A stretch of DNA of 64,000 bases, taken from positions 7,068,001-7,132,000 of the forward strand of contig OX388314.1 of the NCBI GenBank assembly GCA_947579605.1. Direction: 5' to 3'. Origin of the DNA: Athripsodes cinereus. Its lineage: Eukaryota > Arthropoda > Insecta > Trichoptera > Leptoceridae. The translations under genes and the position numbers were made by a program. Numbering within the stretch: the first letter of the stretch is position 1; each line of letters opens with the position of its first letter. This document shows, in pieces, positions 1 to 12,904 of this stretch. The notes beneath the pieces are model-generated. The model was not told the DNA's origin. It was given only the letters and a program-made list of their open reading frames with translations, and made no database searches.

Positions 1-282
1 TTTATTTAAGCATATTCACGGCCTTCGCCTTTTACATGTTCACAAACACAAAAATAAAAATAGCAACAAGTACTTAAATCCAAACTAATAAATTAAAATA
101 ACAAGTTAAAAACAATAAATAATAATAATATTGAGATCTGAATTCGTAAAAGAAATATTAGATTTTATATGCAGTGTCAAAACATACACAAACACACACA
201 TACACATATATTTATATACTCCAACATAATACAGAGAATTATGTGCAATGTACTTATTAATTTTGATGTATTTGTTTTTCAG
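1..282 (+). other. intron of LRP2-like gene (3' part)
   Basis: AT-rich sequence with no coding signal. It ends in a pyrimidine-rich acceptor (TTTGTTTTTCAG, AG at 281-282) directly before the first exon I can read, so the rest of the gene lies upstream of the window. Confidence 0.7.
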
Positions 283-2856
283 TTTACCATCGTCTGAGGT
301 ACAACACATCCTTAGTAGATCCGTGTATGAAATCACCCTGTTCCCATCTCTGTCTGCTTGTTCCTGGAGGCAGGAGATGTGCCTGTCCTGATGGATCTTC
401 CCAACCTCCTCTACCAAGAAGAACTACGCAGGAGGTTGTTTGTGATGCGGGTAATTTTATAATTTATTTATTTATTCTTTTTGCACATTATCATTTTATA
501 AAAGTGTTAACAAAACAATACATAATTTAAAATACCAAATAAAACAATACGAAATTTAAAATACTAGGACAATATGCAGTGGCGAGATTATTACTATCAA
601 GTGATTTCTTCCATCGAACCATAATGACTGATATCTTCAATGGTCTGATCTATAAATTGACTACACACAAGCATACATTCAATTTCCCCGTTTACACTGC
701 GGAGTAGACTGAAAAAATCAAGTGTTATTTATTCCAGTCCTTGCAAATGCTTTTTTATAGTTCCTCCAGCACGCTTTCCTGTTTATTGCACTTAGCATGT
801 ATCTGTCCTTTAAGGATCTGGTCTACACAATCTATATGTACCTTCTCCAAACACCCTTTCTTCATCTTTTAATTTTTCCACATGCAGTACCAAAAACTCT
901 GCAAGTTGGTCATTTGAAAAATGTATCCCTGTGTCTCTTTAGTCAGTTCATCACTTGTTTATTGTCAGTGTTGAATAATCTAAAAAAAAATTTTTGCTAT
1001 TTTAGCTGCCGAGAGACCAAGACCTTCACCAAGAGTATGTCCATGTCAGAATGGTGGTAGATGTATCGAGTCTAGCGATGAGACTGGAATCAGTGCAGAC
1101 TTGAGTTGTTCCTGCTTACCAGGTGTCACTGGTACCCATTGTGAGATTGGAGCACCTGGAATGGCCGGAACATCCTCTGGAAGTGGAGCAAGAGCCACGG
1201 CTGTGGTCGTACCAATTGTTCTCACTCTTCTGGTACTCTTAGCTGCAGCTGCTGCATGGTTTGTCATCAGAAAACGTCCATTGTAAGTTATCTTAATTAC
1301 TTTTTATATCCACTGTGTAGTGATGATCCCTTTTATTCTTTTTTGAAGAGTAATATTAGATTGGCTATGTGGTGCAATGGCTATCGCAGTTGATTTGTCG
1401 CATTCATGATTTGGAAATATGTGTATTTTCACAGCAGAATTGAGACAGTACCTACTGATTATCTGAAAGAAAATATAATAGAGATTAATCCGCCAGCCAT
1501 ATTTCCATTTGTTATAGAAAAGTTAAAAAAAATTAAAGTAATAATAAATTTTGAGATATTTACTAAGGCAGTGCAGTTTTGGCATCTTCTACAAATGTAC
1601 ATCTTTATGAAATGATTTGTGTACTTCATAAATAACTTGTATATAATAAAATTGTTTCTTTTTATTTCAGTGGCAAAGGTACTGGCTTGGGTAGCTTAGC
1701 TTCATCACAGAGTGTATCATTCCGACAAGGATCCAACGTAGAATTTGGAGGCGCTCCATTTGCTGGAGGTCCTTTACCTCATGCTAATCCTGTTGGAGAA
1801 CCCATCGATATGGCTTACAGCCTTGAAAGAGTTGGCAAGAACAGAGATTTCAGTAATCCAATGTATGATGCTGTCGTGCAGGGTGGAAACGGTTCCGGAG
1901 TTATGGGTTAGTACACACTGTGTAATATTTTACATATCACATTCAATGATGTTATGCAATCAGAATGAAATCATGGAATCAGAAATGTTGTGAAAATAGT
2001 GGACCAGATTAGCGCAGAATCGCTCTGAATAGAGAGGGCTCGCCCTATATTATAAAATAATGTTGAGAGGCAATAGAACCGAGTTACAATTCTACTAAAA
2101 AATTGTTAACCTTATTTGAAGTATGGAGTATAGTAGTACATAGTAATTTTAAAATGTTCCATTTATCTCTTTGTATTAATTTAATTATATATTGATAACC
2201 AATGATTCTATCTATACAATCAAAAAAAAAAATATGACAAATGCCAATTATTTTTTTTACAATTTTTATTTCTAGTTTTAATTAAATTTGATTTTGTTTT
2301 TATATTGGATTCTCTCCATATTTTAGAATTATATGTAATACATAATAGAGACTAAATGTACATCTGTTGTTCGCTGTTGAATTTGCTCCTGGTATCTCGA
2401 GGTAGCTTGGTTGGACTCTTGGGAGTACTTTAGTGCTCTATGAGTTCTTCCGGGTTCTTTGGGGTGGTAGGCCAGCCTGGACCTGCGGCGGACTCAGAGA
2501 CTAGCCAATAATGCCTGTACTAGGGCGCATATTTGATTCATGATTTGTTACTGTTGTTTATGTATTTGATGTGCCTGTTGGTGTTTGTTTGTCTTAATAA
2601 ATAAAATCCCCTCATGTATGCAGATAGAATGGAACCAATTCAATAAATTCAAAATATTCATTTTAAAAAATATATTTCAGGTATTTACGAAGTCCCATCA
2701 GAAGTCTCCAAAGACAAAGTAGAGTCAGCTGTCCTATCTCCTAGTTCTACAGAGACGCGTGCCGCACCGGGAGTCAAACAAAGACAATTAGATCCGTCTC
2801 CTATAGACACTGGTAAAGACACACAGTCGCTAGTCCAAGAAGACAAAGATTGCTAG
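283..2856 (+). CDS. LRP2: LDL receptor-related protein 2 (megalin)-like, last four exons
   Basis: Exons: 283-450, 1006-1282, 1671-1906 and 2681-2856 (stop TAG 2854-2856); all introns are GT-AG and the frame is continuous across the joins. The first exon encodes the end of a YWTD beta-propeller and a Cys-rich EGF module ([18 protein letters not shown]). The second carries a further EGF module (CPCQNGGRC...[12 protein letters not shown]), a single membrane span of about 23 residues (about 1200-1268) and a basic RKR stop-transfer. The cytoplasmic tail has [11 protein letters not shown], an FSNPMYDAV motif (NPxY at 1855-1866; an adaptor-binding endocytosis signal) and a C-terminus [14 protein letters not shown], which resembles the end of vertebrate megalin (KDTANLVKEDSEV). 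Known role of the family: giant endocytic receptor for lipoproteins, vitamins and hormones at apical membranes. The tail has one NPxY, where vertebrate megalin has two. The 5' part of this very large gene is outside the window. LRP1 is a less likely alternative because of the tail similarity. Confidence 0.85.
458..615 (-). repeat. dispersed repeat, probable non-LTR 3'-tail family (in LRP2 intron)
   Basis: Starts in TTTATTTATT and ends in GTGGCGAGATTATTACTATCAA. The same sequence recurs at 9286-9455, and shorter or diverged relatives (GGTTAGTTGGAAGA...GCGATAAACTCGCC...GAATAAATAAATA in the opposite orientation) occur at 12380-12445, 16903-17037, 20437-20592, 23812-23950, 32700-32847 and 55908-55996. 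The AATAAA-type A-rich end suggests the 3' tail of a non-LTR element (inference). Confidence 0.5.
2360..2612 (+). repeat. possible retroelement 3' tail in last LRP2 intron
   Basis: A comparatively GC-rich island inside an AT-rich intron. It begins near TGTTGTTCGCTGTTG and ends in TTAATAAATAAAATCCCC, the layout of a non-LTR 3' end. I see no second copy in the window, so this rests on composition and the A-rich end only. Confidence 0.3.
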
Positions 2857-2868
2857 CGACCAGCCATT

Positions 2869-2916
2869 GCTGATTCTCTAACACCCGATAAACAGTCGGG
2901 TGTTTGGAGAATCAGC
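2869..2916 (+). other. hairpin just after the LRP2 stop codon
   Basis: Arms 2869-2888 and 2896-2916 pair over about 20 bp with one mismatch/bulge around a 7-nt loop. The structure begins 13 nt after the stop codon, so it would form in the 3' UTR. It has no terminator role in a eukaryote; it could be an RNA-protein element or a short foldback insertion. A weaker 9-bp hairpin follows at 2951-2973. Confidence 0.6.
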
Positions 2917-2992
2917 GTATCGAATGTGCCGAATATTAATTCATTATGTAATAACCTTTCTAAAAAAGGTTATGCTGTGTTTTGGTAACGTA

Positions 2993-2998
2993 AATAAA
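2993..2998 (+). promoter_or_regulatory. candidate polyadenylation signal of LRP2
   Basis: First AATAAA downstream of the stop codon (137 nt after it), following both 3' UTR hairpins. The cleavage site cannot be fixed from sequence alone. Confidence 0.4.
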
Positions 2999-4886
2999 AC
3001 CCTGTGCCTTTGTGACATTCTCCATAAATTATGATAATGTGTGATGTTATAAAATGTACATACACGAGGATGTGCTGGAAATGTTACTAGTTGTAAGTAA
3101 GTAATAATAAAACAATATTTCAAAGGTGGATACAATTTTATACCAAGTATTGACGACATTGAAAATGTTCAACCATCTTAATTATTAATATACATTTCTT
3201 ATATGAATGACAATTTACTCTTCAAAAATAGATTGTACAATTATTATTATTTTTTAATAATAATTCCACCCTGGTAAGGTTAGGTCATTGAGGCACAAGA
3301 ATAAATTAGAAACCTAACGTTACCATAATGAAAATGTTATCAGTTACGGTTAATAAAGAAATATTTGAACAGCTAATTTGAAGAGCAAATTCACTTCAAT
3401 ATAAGTTGTGTTTGCGTAGTTGTATCTTATTTCTTCCATTTCTATTGTTTATATATTTTTTTATGAAACATAAACTAAAAATAGTGCAATTTAAAGTCAA
3501 TGACGATAATTTAATAGCTGATTAATTAAAATCGTTAAATACTTCTACAATTTTAAAATTTTGTTAAAAAAATGGCATTAAATATGAATACTGTTTTAGC
3601 AATTAACTTTATTTTGATTTAAATAAATTTTCTAACTCTTGTTGTTTCTAACTATTGAATGCCATATGTTTTAATGTTATTTTTATCAAGACGATTATTG
3701 AAAATAATGATTAATTATGTTTTATTAATGTACATGTAAATAAAATTAAATAAATAAAAAAACACAGATAATTATATTAAAACATTGACTTGATAATGTC
3801 AATAAATAAATTAATTAGAAAGAAAATATTATCTATAATATCAGCAAAAAATGTATTTATAGAAGAGAAAAAATATATATTTTTTATTATTGGGATTAGG
3901 CTACTGAGTAAGTTGTAAATATTGTGCTTTTTTATATAATATAATGAAAGACATAAAGTTAAATGTTGTACAATTTTATAATTACTATTATTAAAGTACG
4001 ATTCCACGCATCGCAGCTAACGTTTCGCCATGTCAATAGGACGGCAATGCTATTCACTATGAGATGATATGAAAGCATATCTGATTAAAGAAGTAGAGTA
4101 TCAAGGAACATGGAGTTTATGTGATGTGCTGCTTTGTTCCGAAACACTGTTCCGTAGATGATCATTATACAACTATCTCCCATACAAATTCACAGTGTGT
4201 AGTATTGCTGTTGGTCGTCGTGACGTAATAGACCTTTGTCTTGTTGCAGTGGCAGTGAAACTTGGAAACGCACTATTATATTAGTATTCTTGTGCAGTTT
4301 GCAAACATTCCATTATTGTCATTCCTTGTTTGTTATGTTTTGTTCTTAACTATTATATATTTTAAGGCAGGTGTATTTGCTACATCACCCTTAAAAAAAA
4401 CACTTTTATTTTGATATTCTACAGATAACTTAATAAATCTTTTCCCCTTAGTTCAATTTATATACAACAAGTTTATTTTAACAAAATTGACGTAATGGTA
4501 TTAGATATTTAAAAAAAGATTTACTTTGTTTAGTTGAGCAACACAAAGTATTATCTAAAGGTTTGTATCAAAGCTATGTAGCAATGATGCAAACCTTAAA
4601 TGATGATACTAATTTATTATCACTGGTAATTTTTGTAAAAATGTTTACTGCTGTTGATATAAAATATATTAATAGTAAATACAATATTAATATGCCTTTT
4701 TACAATAATTATCGGTTAGCATCCGAAGTTTTTTAATCAACTGTAATTCAATACACCTTCATTTTTTGCCATTATTTAAAAAAAATGTTTCAAGTTTTGA
4801 GTAATTTAAGCCTGTGTTTAGAGTGAGATTTTAACTTTGGATATAATTTATTAACTGTGTCGGTGCACACGTAGTAGAATTCCATT

Positions 4887-4962
4887 ATTATGTAATTGAA
4901 ACAAGTGTTTCTTTCTACTATAGATCTATAGTAGAAGGAAACACTTGTTTCAATTACATAAT
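4887..4962. repeat. 76-bp near-perfect palindrome
   Basis: Two 38-bp arms meet at AGATCT with no loop. The arms differ at a single position (T/C). It reads ATTATGTAATTG... and back. It is too symmetric for a microRNA precursor and could be a collapsed foldback element. Confidence 0.8.
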
Positions 4963-7191
4963 TTGGATATAATGTAGCATTTGCACCTGCCGTTAGACTG
5001 TTTTATAAACTATGAATTAATTATATTATATTTAATGATAAATATATACAATTATAAAAATAGATTGTGTATGTTGAAACATGTTTTGTTGAATGTATTA
5101 AATGAATAAATAAATAAACATATAAATTATTTTCTATTTTTATTATTATTTAAGATATGATGATAATAATAATGAGTTTTTATTATTATTATTAACAAAT
5201 GAAAACAGGTATTATATTTTGTGTAAGCTTTCATATTTTTTTTTTTTGTATTCTAAGAGTTCTCTGACAATTAATTTTTTTATATAACAATTTTTCACCA
5301 GAGTGATTGATACCTTTGTGAAAAAAAATATTTTGTAATATTTATATTTAAATATTTTTTTGTTAAAAGAATTCAATTTTCGTTAATTAGTAACATTATA
5401 CATTCCTCAATCAAAAGATTTAGACCAATTCAATAAATGCATAAAGATTTTTTTTTTCTTTTCTTTTTTGTTTCCTTGATTCCCAAATGTAGACTAAAAA
5501 GATAGAGATCATGTTTATTGTGGTGTCGTTAGGTTGGTCTACGTTTACCCTATGATGGGAAAAAGTCAGAAATTTCAAATAATATGTTCCGTAAATGACA
5601 GTTCAAAACCCATCATTTTGTGTTGCAATAGCAAAAAAAAAAGTTATTTTTTTGAGACATTTAATAATTATGCTAAAGTTTAAATTCAATCTTCAAATAT
5701 AAAACGTGCATATATTTAAAGTTTGAGTTTTACAATGGCTTAACTGTTTGTAAATTTCTTAAACGCTATGTTTTCAAACATTAGATTGAAATGTTGTCCA
5801 CTTTTTATGAAATCTTCTCAATAAATAACTTTGACCAATATAAACATTATTTGTATGTAATAAAAGATTTATCTTCATGTGTAGCTATTTATACAATATA
5901 GATAAATTACAGAAGCTAAAAATCATAAAAATTGTTATAAATCTGTAATTTTATTTGATACGTATCATGTGGTTTGTTTATATATATATATTTTTTAAGT
6001 TTATTTTCATTATAAATGATTTTTGTACTAAATTATTTTGCACTTTTATAAAGCCATGTCTGTCATATGCCGTTAGTTGTGTCCACAGTATGCCCCAAAT
6101 GATAGGAACTAATGTTTTTTCTCTTTTTTCAATATAAAAAAAAAGAAAAAACAAATTGTTCAGTCTCACCTTTTGTGTATATTTACAAAATGAGGAAAAC
6201 AGATAAAAAAATTATTTGTTAGCTCATGTATCAAAACATAGTGTAGATTGCTGAATGAATATGGATTTTTTAACGGATGCTGTCACAAAATTATCCTAGA
6301 ACAATTTTGTAATATTTTTTTATCTTTATAGGAAACAAACTTTATTCTGTAGTTTAATACTTAGTTACAATTTTTACCTATGTAGTAAGTTGAAAACCAA
6401 GAATAAGCTATAGAATGAATATAGTGCCAATCATATTTAGTTATAAATTTTAAAAATAGTGCACTTTCAAAACACTAGAGAAAAAATATTGTATTTGAAT
6501 CGATATTTATCAAACATAAATTTTAAAAGACAAAACTTTTTTTAAAGAATTATCAATAAAATCTATTTGTTACCAATAAAAAACTAAAATCGCTTATTTC
6601 TTCATTAGAAAAAAAACTTTGACTTCATCAAAATATCAAATAGAAAGTGACATTCTAATATTTTTTCTGCTTTTTTTTTAAATTTCATTTGCTATGTTTC
6701 CATTTATCTATGTAATAAATTAATCTATGATTTGAACAATTATTTTTTTGAATCATTGTTGTATATGTAGAACATTTGATAATCCAATATTTATTCTGAC
6801 TCAATTTCATTTTAAGCTAATTGTGTATTAAACTAAATTACGATGAGTATTTCTTTGTTAGTTTAATAGAGGTCATGATTCCGTCATAGTGTTTGTATCT
6901 ATTTGATTCTCTAATTATAAATATATCTAACATAATGGATTTTAATATCATGTGACACCGTCCAATCGTTATACCAATATGTAATTTGAATTAATAAAAA
7001 TACCTACTTCTAAGTAAACTGTAATAATTTTTTCTTATGAGAAAATTAAGTACGTGACTTATTTCCTAATTACTCAGTTTAAGAATGAATTGTAAAATAT
7101 AAATTAAAGATTTTGAGTTATAATTTATTGTTTTTTTTTTTAAATGAAATTTTAAGTTATATACCCTTCAATACACTATTTTTAAAAAAAG

Positions 7192-7343
7192 GTGTATCTG
7201 GGTTTTTTGTTATAAACCCAAATACAACCTTATACACCTTTCACAGTAAGCTAAAAGCTTGTGTCGTGAAAGGGAAATTTGCCAGCAACTGGGATCGAAC
7301 CGCGCACTTCATGTGCGTGAGGCCGAGATTCTACTTAAAAGTA
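7192..7343 (-). mobile_element. tRNA-derived SINE, family 1
   Basis: Read on the minus strand it has a pol III B box (GGTTCGATCCC), then a body GACACAAGCTTTTAGCTTAC, GTATAAGGTTGTATTTGGGT and an A-rich end. Other copies are at 10256-10415, 17143-17305 (most complete), 29128-29253 and 45505-45590, with diverged remnants near 8675-8765 and 34062-34140. Confidence 0.75.
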
Positions 7344-9285
7344 TAACGTAATTTGAAGTTTTTGCGCTCATTTACGTCAAAATGGTCTATTTTATCTAAT
7401 ACTTAATGAAATTCTGCTTTTTTACACCCATTTTATAAGAGAAAGTGAGACAAAGTTTGATAGTTGGAGTGCAAAAACGTCAGATGATGTCAAACTTTAC
7501 AAGCATATTCTAAAATTTTATAAGTACATATAACCCATAACTTTGTGAACGCTCATTTTAGTGAATTATTTACAATAAAAATCTTTTTTTTCTCTTCCTA
7601 TGAATACAACAGACTCAGTAAGTTTTCAGGTGGGCACTCTTCATACTGAATGAAATCATTTTTTATATTTCCATAAAACCCACACAGAAATCGGCTACAA
7701 AAAGAAATTTATGGAAGCCCAATGATACACCAAAAAATCCTATCTCTTAATTTGTGGCAGAAATTGTAACACAAGCATATAAAATATTGTGATGGCATTT
7801 GTGATTTTTAAATTTATACACAAATTATCGTCCAAATACCAACATCTTATAAAGTAGCCCAGTATTAAAACTATCTTAGAAATATTTTGGAAATCATACG
7901 GACAGGTACATTTCCATTTAAATATACAAAGATAAAAAAATATTCTAAATTTAAAACTATTAACCAGAGTAAGAAAGAGTTTGCAAAAGTAATACTTCAT
8001 TCTATTTATGAATTTTTACTTGGTGTTGCTACAGTGATAGCACTTTAATATGATAAACACATAGATTGCGAGGTGTTACAATTTAATGATTTTATTATAC
8101 ATGCAGTAACCATGTGATGGAATTATGAGCAATAAATCATAGCAAGAAATCCTCCGAGACACACTCCTTTCACACGTAAGTTGTTGCTTTCTGGAAACTG
8201 TGCACAACAATATTATCAAATGAAAATATTTAACTAAAAACGTTATAAATTTTAATAAATCATTCTCCGAAGATAAAGTTTTGATTAATTTATAATGTTT
8301 TAGTTATTTGTATAACAAATCTGGACAATTAAAACTGTTTGTTTATGAATTAAACCAGTTTGTTTTGTATAAGTATCTCATCATGTTTGTAAAATTAATA
8401 TTTGCATAAACTCTACGTTGCCATACAGTTTTATGTCGTCAACACTCACGAATGATTTTATGAATTATTTTTCTATGAACTATGACTTGAAAAATATAAT
8501 AATCATACCTATAATAAACTATTTTTAATACCTCTTTATCGAACTGGTAATAATATTTGTTCAGTAATTACTAGAATATTATTACGATTAAAAAATATAT
8601 GCGGTGCGTAAATGTTGTGTAAATATATTTTTATTTCAAAAAGACTCGATATGTTCAGATTTTAAATAGAGAACCCCTGGATCGAATCCTGCTACCGACC
8701 TACTCCACTTTCATGATAAATATACTGCTTACTGTAAGAGTGAAGACGAGGTGTATTTGGAAGAAGAAGAATCTTCCAGGTTGCCTGGGAGAAATCGTAT
8801 ATGAAAATTTCATATGCTTATTTAATAAGCCCACCTTTTGGTACCATAGTATACTTGTACACTACATATTTTGCTGATAAAGTTTTATTTATTAATTCGG
8901 GTTTATAGCAAATACAAATTCAACTTTAAAAAATAACTAGGGAACTACCTATACACACTATAAGTTTTCTAATTTACAATTCATGTATTAAATAATTTCA
9001 TCTTGCAAGATCCGTTATGGGTTATTCAGGGAGGAATACCTATATGCCAAAAGACTAGATATATCCTTCCAAACACACAATATTCATTTCTGATGATCGT
9101 CCTTGCCCTTGAAAATTTAATACAAACCATAACATCTTCAAATGGTCTCATATTTTTTCTCTTTCATCTTTTTTTCATAGTTTATTTTCTTTTCAAGTCC
9201 AAATCCTTTTATCCTATTGAGCATGATATATATAATTGCAAAATAATTTGATGACAATCAAAGAAATATTTATTTATTCTTTTTT

Positions 9286-9455
9286 TATTTATTTTTCTTC
9301 TTTTTGCACATCATCATTATTCTTCTTTATTTATTCTTCTTTTTGCACATCATCATTATAATAAATATAACAGTATTAACAAAACAATATACAATTTAAT
9401 ATACTAGGATGATATACAGTGGCGAGATTATCACTATCAAGTGATTTCTTCCAAC
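9286..9455 (-). repeat. dispersed repeat, non-LTR 3'-tail family
   Basis: Closely matches 458-615, including the shared end GGCGAGATTATCACTATCAA. A CTTTTTGCACATCATCATTA segment is duplicated at its T-rich end. Confidence 0.5.
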
Positions 9456-9645
9456 TAACTTCGTATCTCCAATGGATGAATATCTTAAATGAAGTTTTTT
9501 TTTTATTATTATTATTTTAGATTAAATGATAGGTTTAAATAAGAAAATTTCTTTCTTTGTTTATAATAATATGAGTGTCCTAAATCACTCGCAAACAAGT
9601 GGATGGGCTTAAAAACAATAGAATTAAACAGAATAGAAACTATAA

Positions 9646-9823
9646 GTGCTGGGCCCGTAGTCAAAACACATTTTAGTGCTACGTTTTCGTTTGAATAAAG
9701 ATGACGTTGCGAGAAAGTGTTAATTTTCGTAGATAAAATACACAATTAGCTACGAAAATTGACACTTTCTCGCAAAGTCGACTATATTCGAACGAGAATG
9801 TAACGCTAGAATGTGTTTTGATA
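9646..9823. mobile_element. foldback MITE, family A copy 1
   Basis: Long inverted arms start GGGCCCGTAGTCAAAACACA and end TGTGTTTTGATATC, with inner arms TTGCGAGAAAGTGT and ACACTTTCTCGCAA around a short AT spacer. Related copies: 21993-22180, 32271-32400 and 54840-55040. No transposase is encoded; the superfamily is not assigned. Confidence 0.7.
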
Positions 9824-10255
9824 TCTTATGAAGTATTTTTTTGATGGAATTTAAAGATAGCTTTGAAATCAATACTAGTGACATCTTGCGTTTCCTTTTC
9901 TATTCAACAAATTCAGGTAGGTACGTTTCTTTTGTAAAGTACCTAAGTACATGGAAAAATTTAAATACATGGAAACAAATATCTGCATAAATATGGGCTA
10001 TTTCTTTCTTTACACAATTTGAAGATGACACATACGTATCTGTTAAAAACATGTTTACGTTAAAATTATGACATTTCCAGAAACTTGTTGCTGATACATG
10101 CTAAAGAATTGTTAATGTAGCACAGTCATTTCTGTATAAATTTGAGTCCGTTTATAAATATGTATGTATGCATGTCCGCTTTTATAACACAGGTTACAGG
10201 AAAATCGATACCTCTGATGAAAATTTGTACAGGTATATCTTATTTAAATAGAGAT

Positions 10256-10415
10256 GAGTATCTGAGTTTTTGTTATAAACCCAAATACAACCTTATACAC
10301 CTTTCACAGTAAGCTAAAAGCTTGTGTCGTGAAACAGAAATTTACCGGAACCTGGGATCTAACCGCGCATCATTTGTGTACGAGGTTAAGAATTAAAATA
10401 CCTCCAGATTACCGA
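10256..10415 (-). mobile_element. tRNA-derived SINE, family 1
   Basis: Same body as the 7192 copy (TTGTTATAAACCCAAATACA on the + strand). The B box has one change (GGTTAGATCCC) and the tRNA-like head is degraded. Confidence 0.7.
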
Positions 10416-11645
10416 TGTATTATGGATATATTGTGAAACAGTGGCTTTCATTCCATACGTTCAAAAAAGCACCGGATCCCTTGTAAAATAAATTTCTTGG
10501 TCTTAACTAACGCTGGACTTTGGTTTTAGAATTTCTACACAAAAATAATGCGATAATTCCTCTACTAAATTGAAAATATGAAAATAGGCGACAGGCGGTA
10601 GGAACTTGAGAGCAAATAAAAGTTTTGGGTTCAAAAGTATCACCAATATAAATAGTCAACTAGTTAAAAAAAATTCGCTGTTTTACTACATTAGAATTTC
10701 TATATTTAGTTATCTTTACAACCCAGGGACTATATGTGGTCAGATAGAAGAAATCGTATAGTATATTGTAATTGTCACGCCTTTTTGTAAATGTAAATTT
10801 ATTTATTAATTTTGATATGTAACTGTTGATCTGCAATAATAATAAAATGAATAAATAAAAAAAATTGAGTGAGTATATAGGTACGCTCGACATTTCATTA
10901 TTTGCGTAGAGAACATCTACGATTCAGCGTTGAGGCATGCAACCCATCTTGAACATCTTATTTTTTATCGGGACGGAGAGGATAATCTCTGTTCTTATTA
11001 AAGCAGTTAGTCCGCTGACTACTTCACCCGGTATTGGATGGTAAAGTAAAGTAAAAGTATCCAAAAGTTATTTTCATTGTGTTGCCATTTTCTTAATGTT
11101 TTTTTGCCACTTATTTTGCATTTTCACACGATTGGTTCATATTTCATCCGCGCTGTCTCTCTTTCAGTTTGGAGTTTATTTTCCGGAGCAATGCCTAGTT
11201 TAAAACTAATTATCAAATAATGTGTTGCTTTCTGTAACAGTGAGGAGTTGACTTATAATTAATGATCTTAAATACATAATAACAAGATAAAGAATATATT
11301 ATTTTATCTTTAAAAAACACAGCAATATTTTTTCAGCCTATCATCCCTATTTGAACAACCACTCCTGTCGTATAATGTGACGTCTCACGTGAAGTACCTA
11401 CAATCACATGATTTTGAAATATTTTTGTATCCATAACCGACTCAATGTCATAATTATTTTTCAGTTAATGTTATGAGTATTTAGTATTTACCTATAATTA
11501 GAATGACAGCAGGCTGATATCATATGGGAAGTTCATCAGAAAAACATGTTTGATTCAGGAAACGAAAAGATACGGTTTAAGTACATGTATTTTTGTTAAG
11601 TTTCTTCTACCATGGTTTTTGTCTACTATTACTTCTAATACTACT

Positions 11646-11850
11646 AAAGTTGGGTAGCCAGCAGACCAGCTAAATTTTATAAACATGCAAGCCGTCCTCT
11701 CCATGCCAACAAAAAATTAAGATTACAGGTGGCAAACCTAATCGCTGAATTTAAGATTTAAAATATTTTTTTATTTTTTCAAACGCCTGCACTCGAAAAC
11801 TCACCGAAAAAAGCTGGAAACCAATTCTTTGCTGGGTGCTCGATTACGAA
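11646..11850 (+). repeat. dispersed repeat F (CATCACGGCATATCCCAC family)
   Basis: Shares GTAGCCAGCAGACCAGCT, CATGCAAGCCGTCCTCTCC and TCGCTGAATTTAAGAT with copies at 16143-16370, 24202-24342, 42635-42820, 44196-44370, 46480-46600, 55345-55590, 57963-58190 (reverse) and 60225-60365. Fuller copies end near ACCGGGTGCTCCACGGGATC. The class is not determined; a SINE or non-LTR tail is possible. Confidence 0.55.
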
Positions 11851-12379
11851 AAAAGTTAATGGCATATACAAAGAAAATTTAGTTCATTTAATAAAAATGT
11901 TGTAGATATTTGCTTCAAAATTTAATTCTTTAATTAATCAAGAATATTATTTATCCTAGACTTTCTTTCACATTCATTTCAAAATGTTTGTTTAAAAGCG
12001 CCTGATAAAACATTGGAATACTACCACTAGAACATCACATTATTCTAAATAATAATATTAGTAGGTATTGATGTTGTTTGTAAGTTAGAAAACGAGGAGA
12101 TCGTCAAATATCTCAAATTCCTACATAAAATTTAGAATTTGGTGACGGAAGTGCAGAAATTTTGTGCGAAATTAATAAATTGTGAAAATTGAAACTAAAA
12201 AATGAGTCCACACAGTTGACAATCAAAGTTGCTGTCCCCCTCTCGTAGAGAAAATTCTGAGAAAGCTCCTGTATCTTGTGTAGAATTTCTACCTCAATCT
12301 TTTATTTGTTTATTATTAATTTTTACTGTCCATCGATCTCAAGAAAAACAATTTTATAGAAAAGATTACCTATTCAAAT

Positions 12380-12445
12380 TAGATATAATCAATATACAGA
12401 TGGCGAGTTTATCGTAAAGGCACGATCTCTTCCAACTAATCCAAA
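12380..12445 (-). repeat. non-LTR 3'-tail family, fragment
   Basis: Contains ATGGCGAGTTTATCG and GATCTCTTCCAACTAA, the reverse complement of the GTTGGAAGAGATC...AACTCGCC motif of the family seen at 16903-17037. Confidence 0.45.
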
Positions 12446-12904
12446 TAACTTCTTGTAAGTCTTTCTGAAGAGTTTCCAAAATTGTTACGCTATAACCCTA
12501 CTACCTACGTCGCATCCTAAATGATAAGAAAGACATCAAGCCCACGATAAAAAGTTTGTTAAATATTGTACATAATTAGTAATACACACAGAGAGAGATA
12601 GTAAAATCACCCTTATCAGTGCAAAACAGTAAAATGTAGTGTCATATTTATTCAATGAATTATTAAAATATATACCTACAGTAACTGTCTGTCATAAAAA
12701 AAATGTTCTAAATATTGTTATCTATGTGCTGACTCGTGAATCTTGTATTATTATTAGACCGCCTACCTGAGTAAGCAACTATCAATTAACATAATTCTCG
12801 TATTCTCTTCTGAAAACATTGTAATAAAACGTTAGGGCTGACAAAATTACAAAAGTCACTGAACTAGTAACAAATTGTATCAGAAAATATATGAAATAAC
12901 ATTC

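Noticed and set aside
2876..2916. Bacterial-type terminator
   Set aside because: Hairpin without a following T-run, in the 3' UTR of a spliced animal gene.
4887..4962. microRNA precursor
   Set aside because: There is no loop between the arms; a precursor needs a terminal loop, and the perfect symmetry is not typical.
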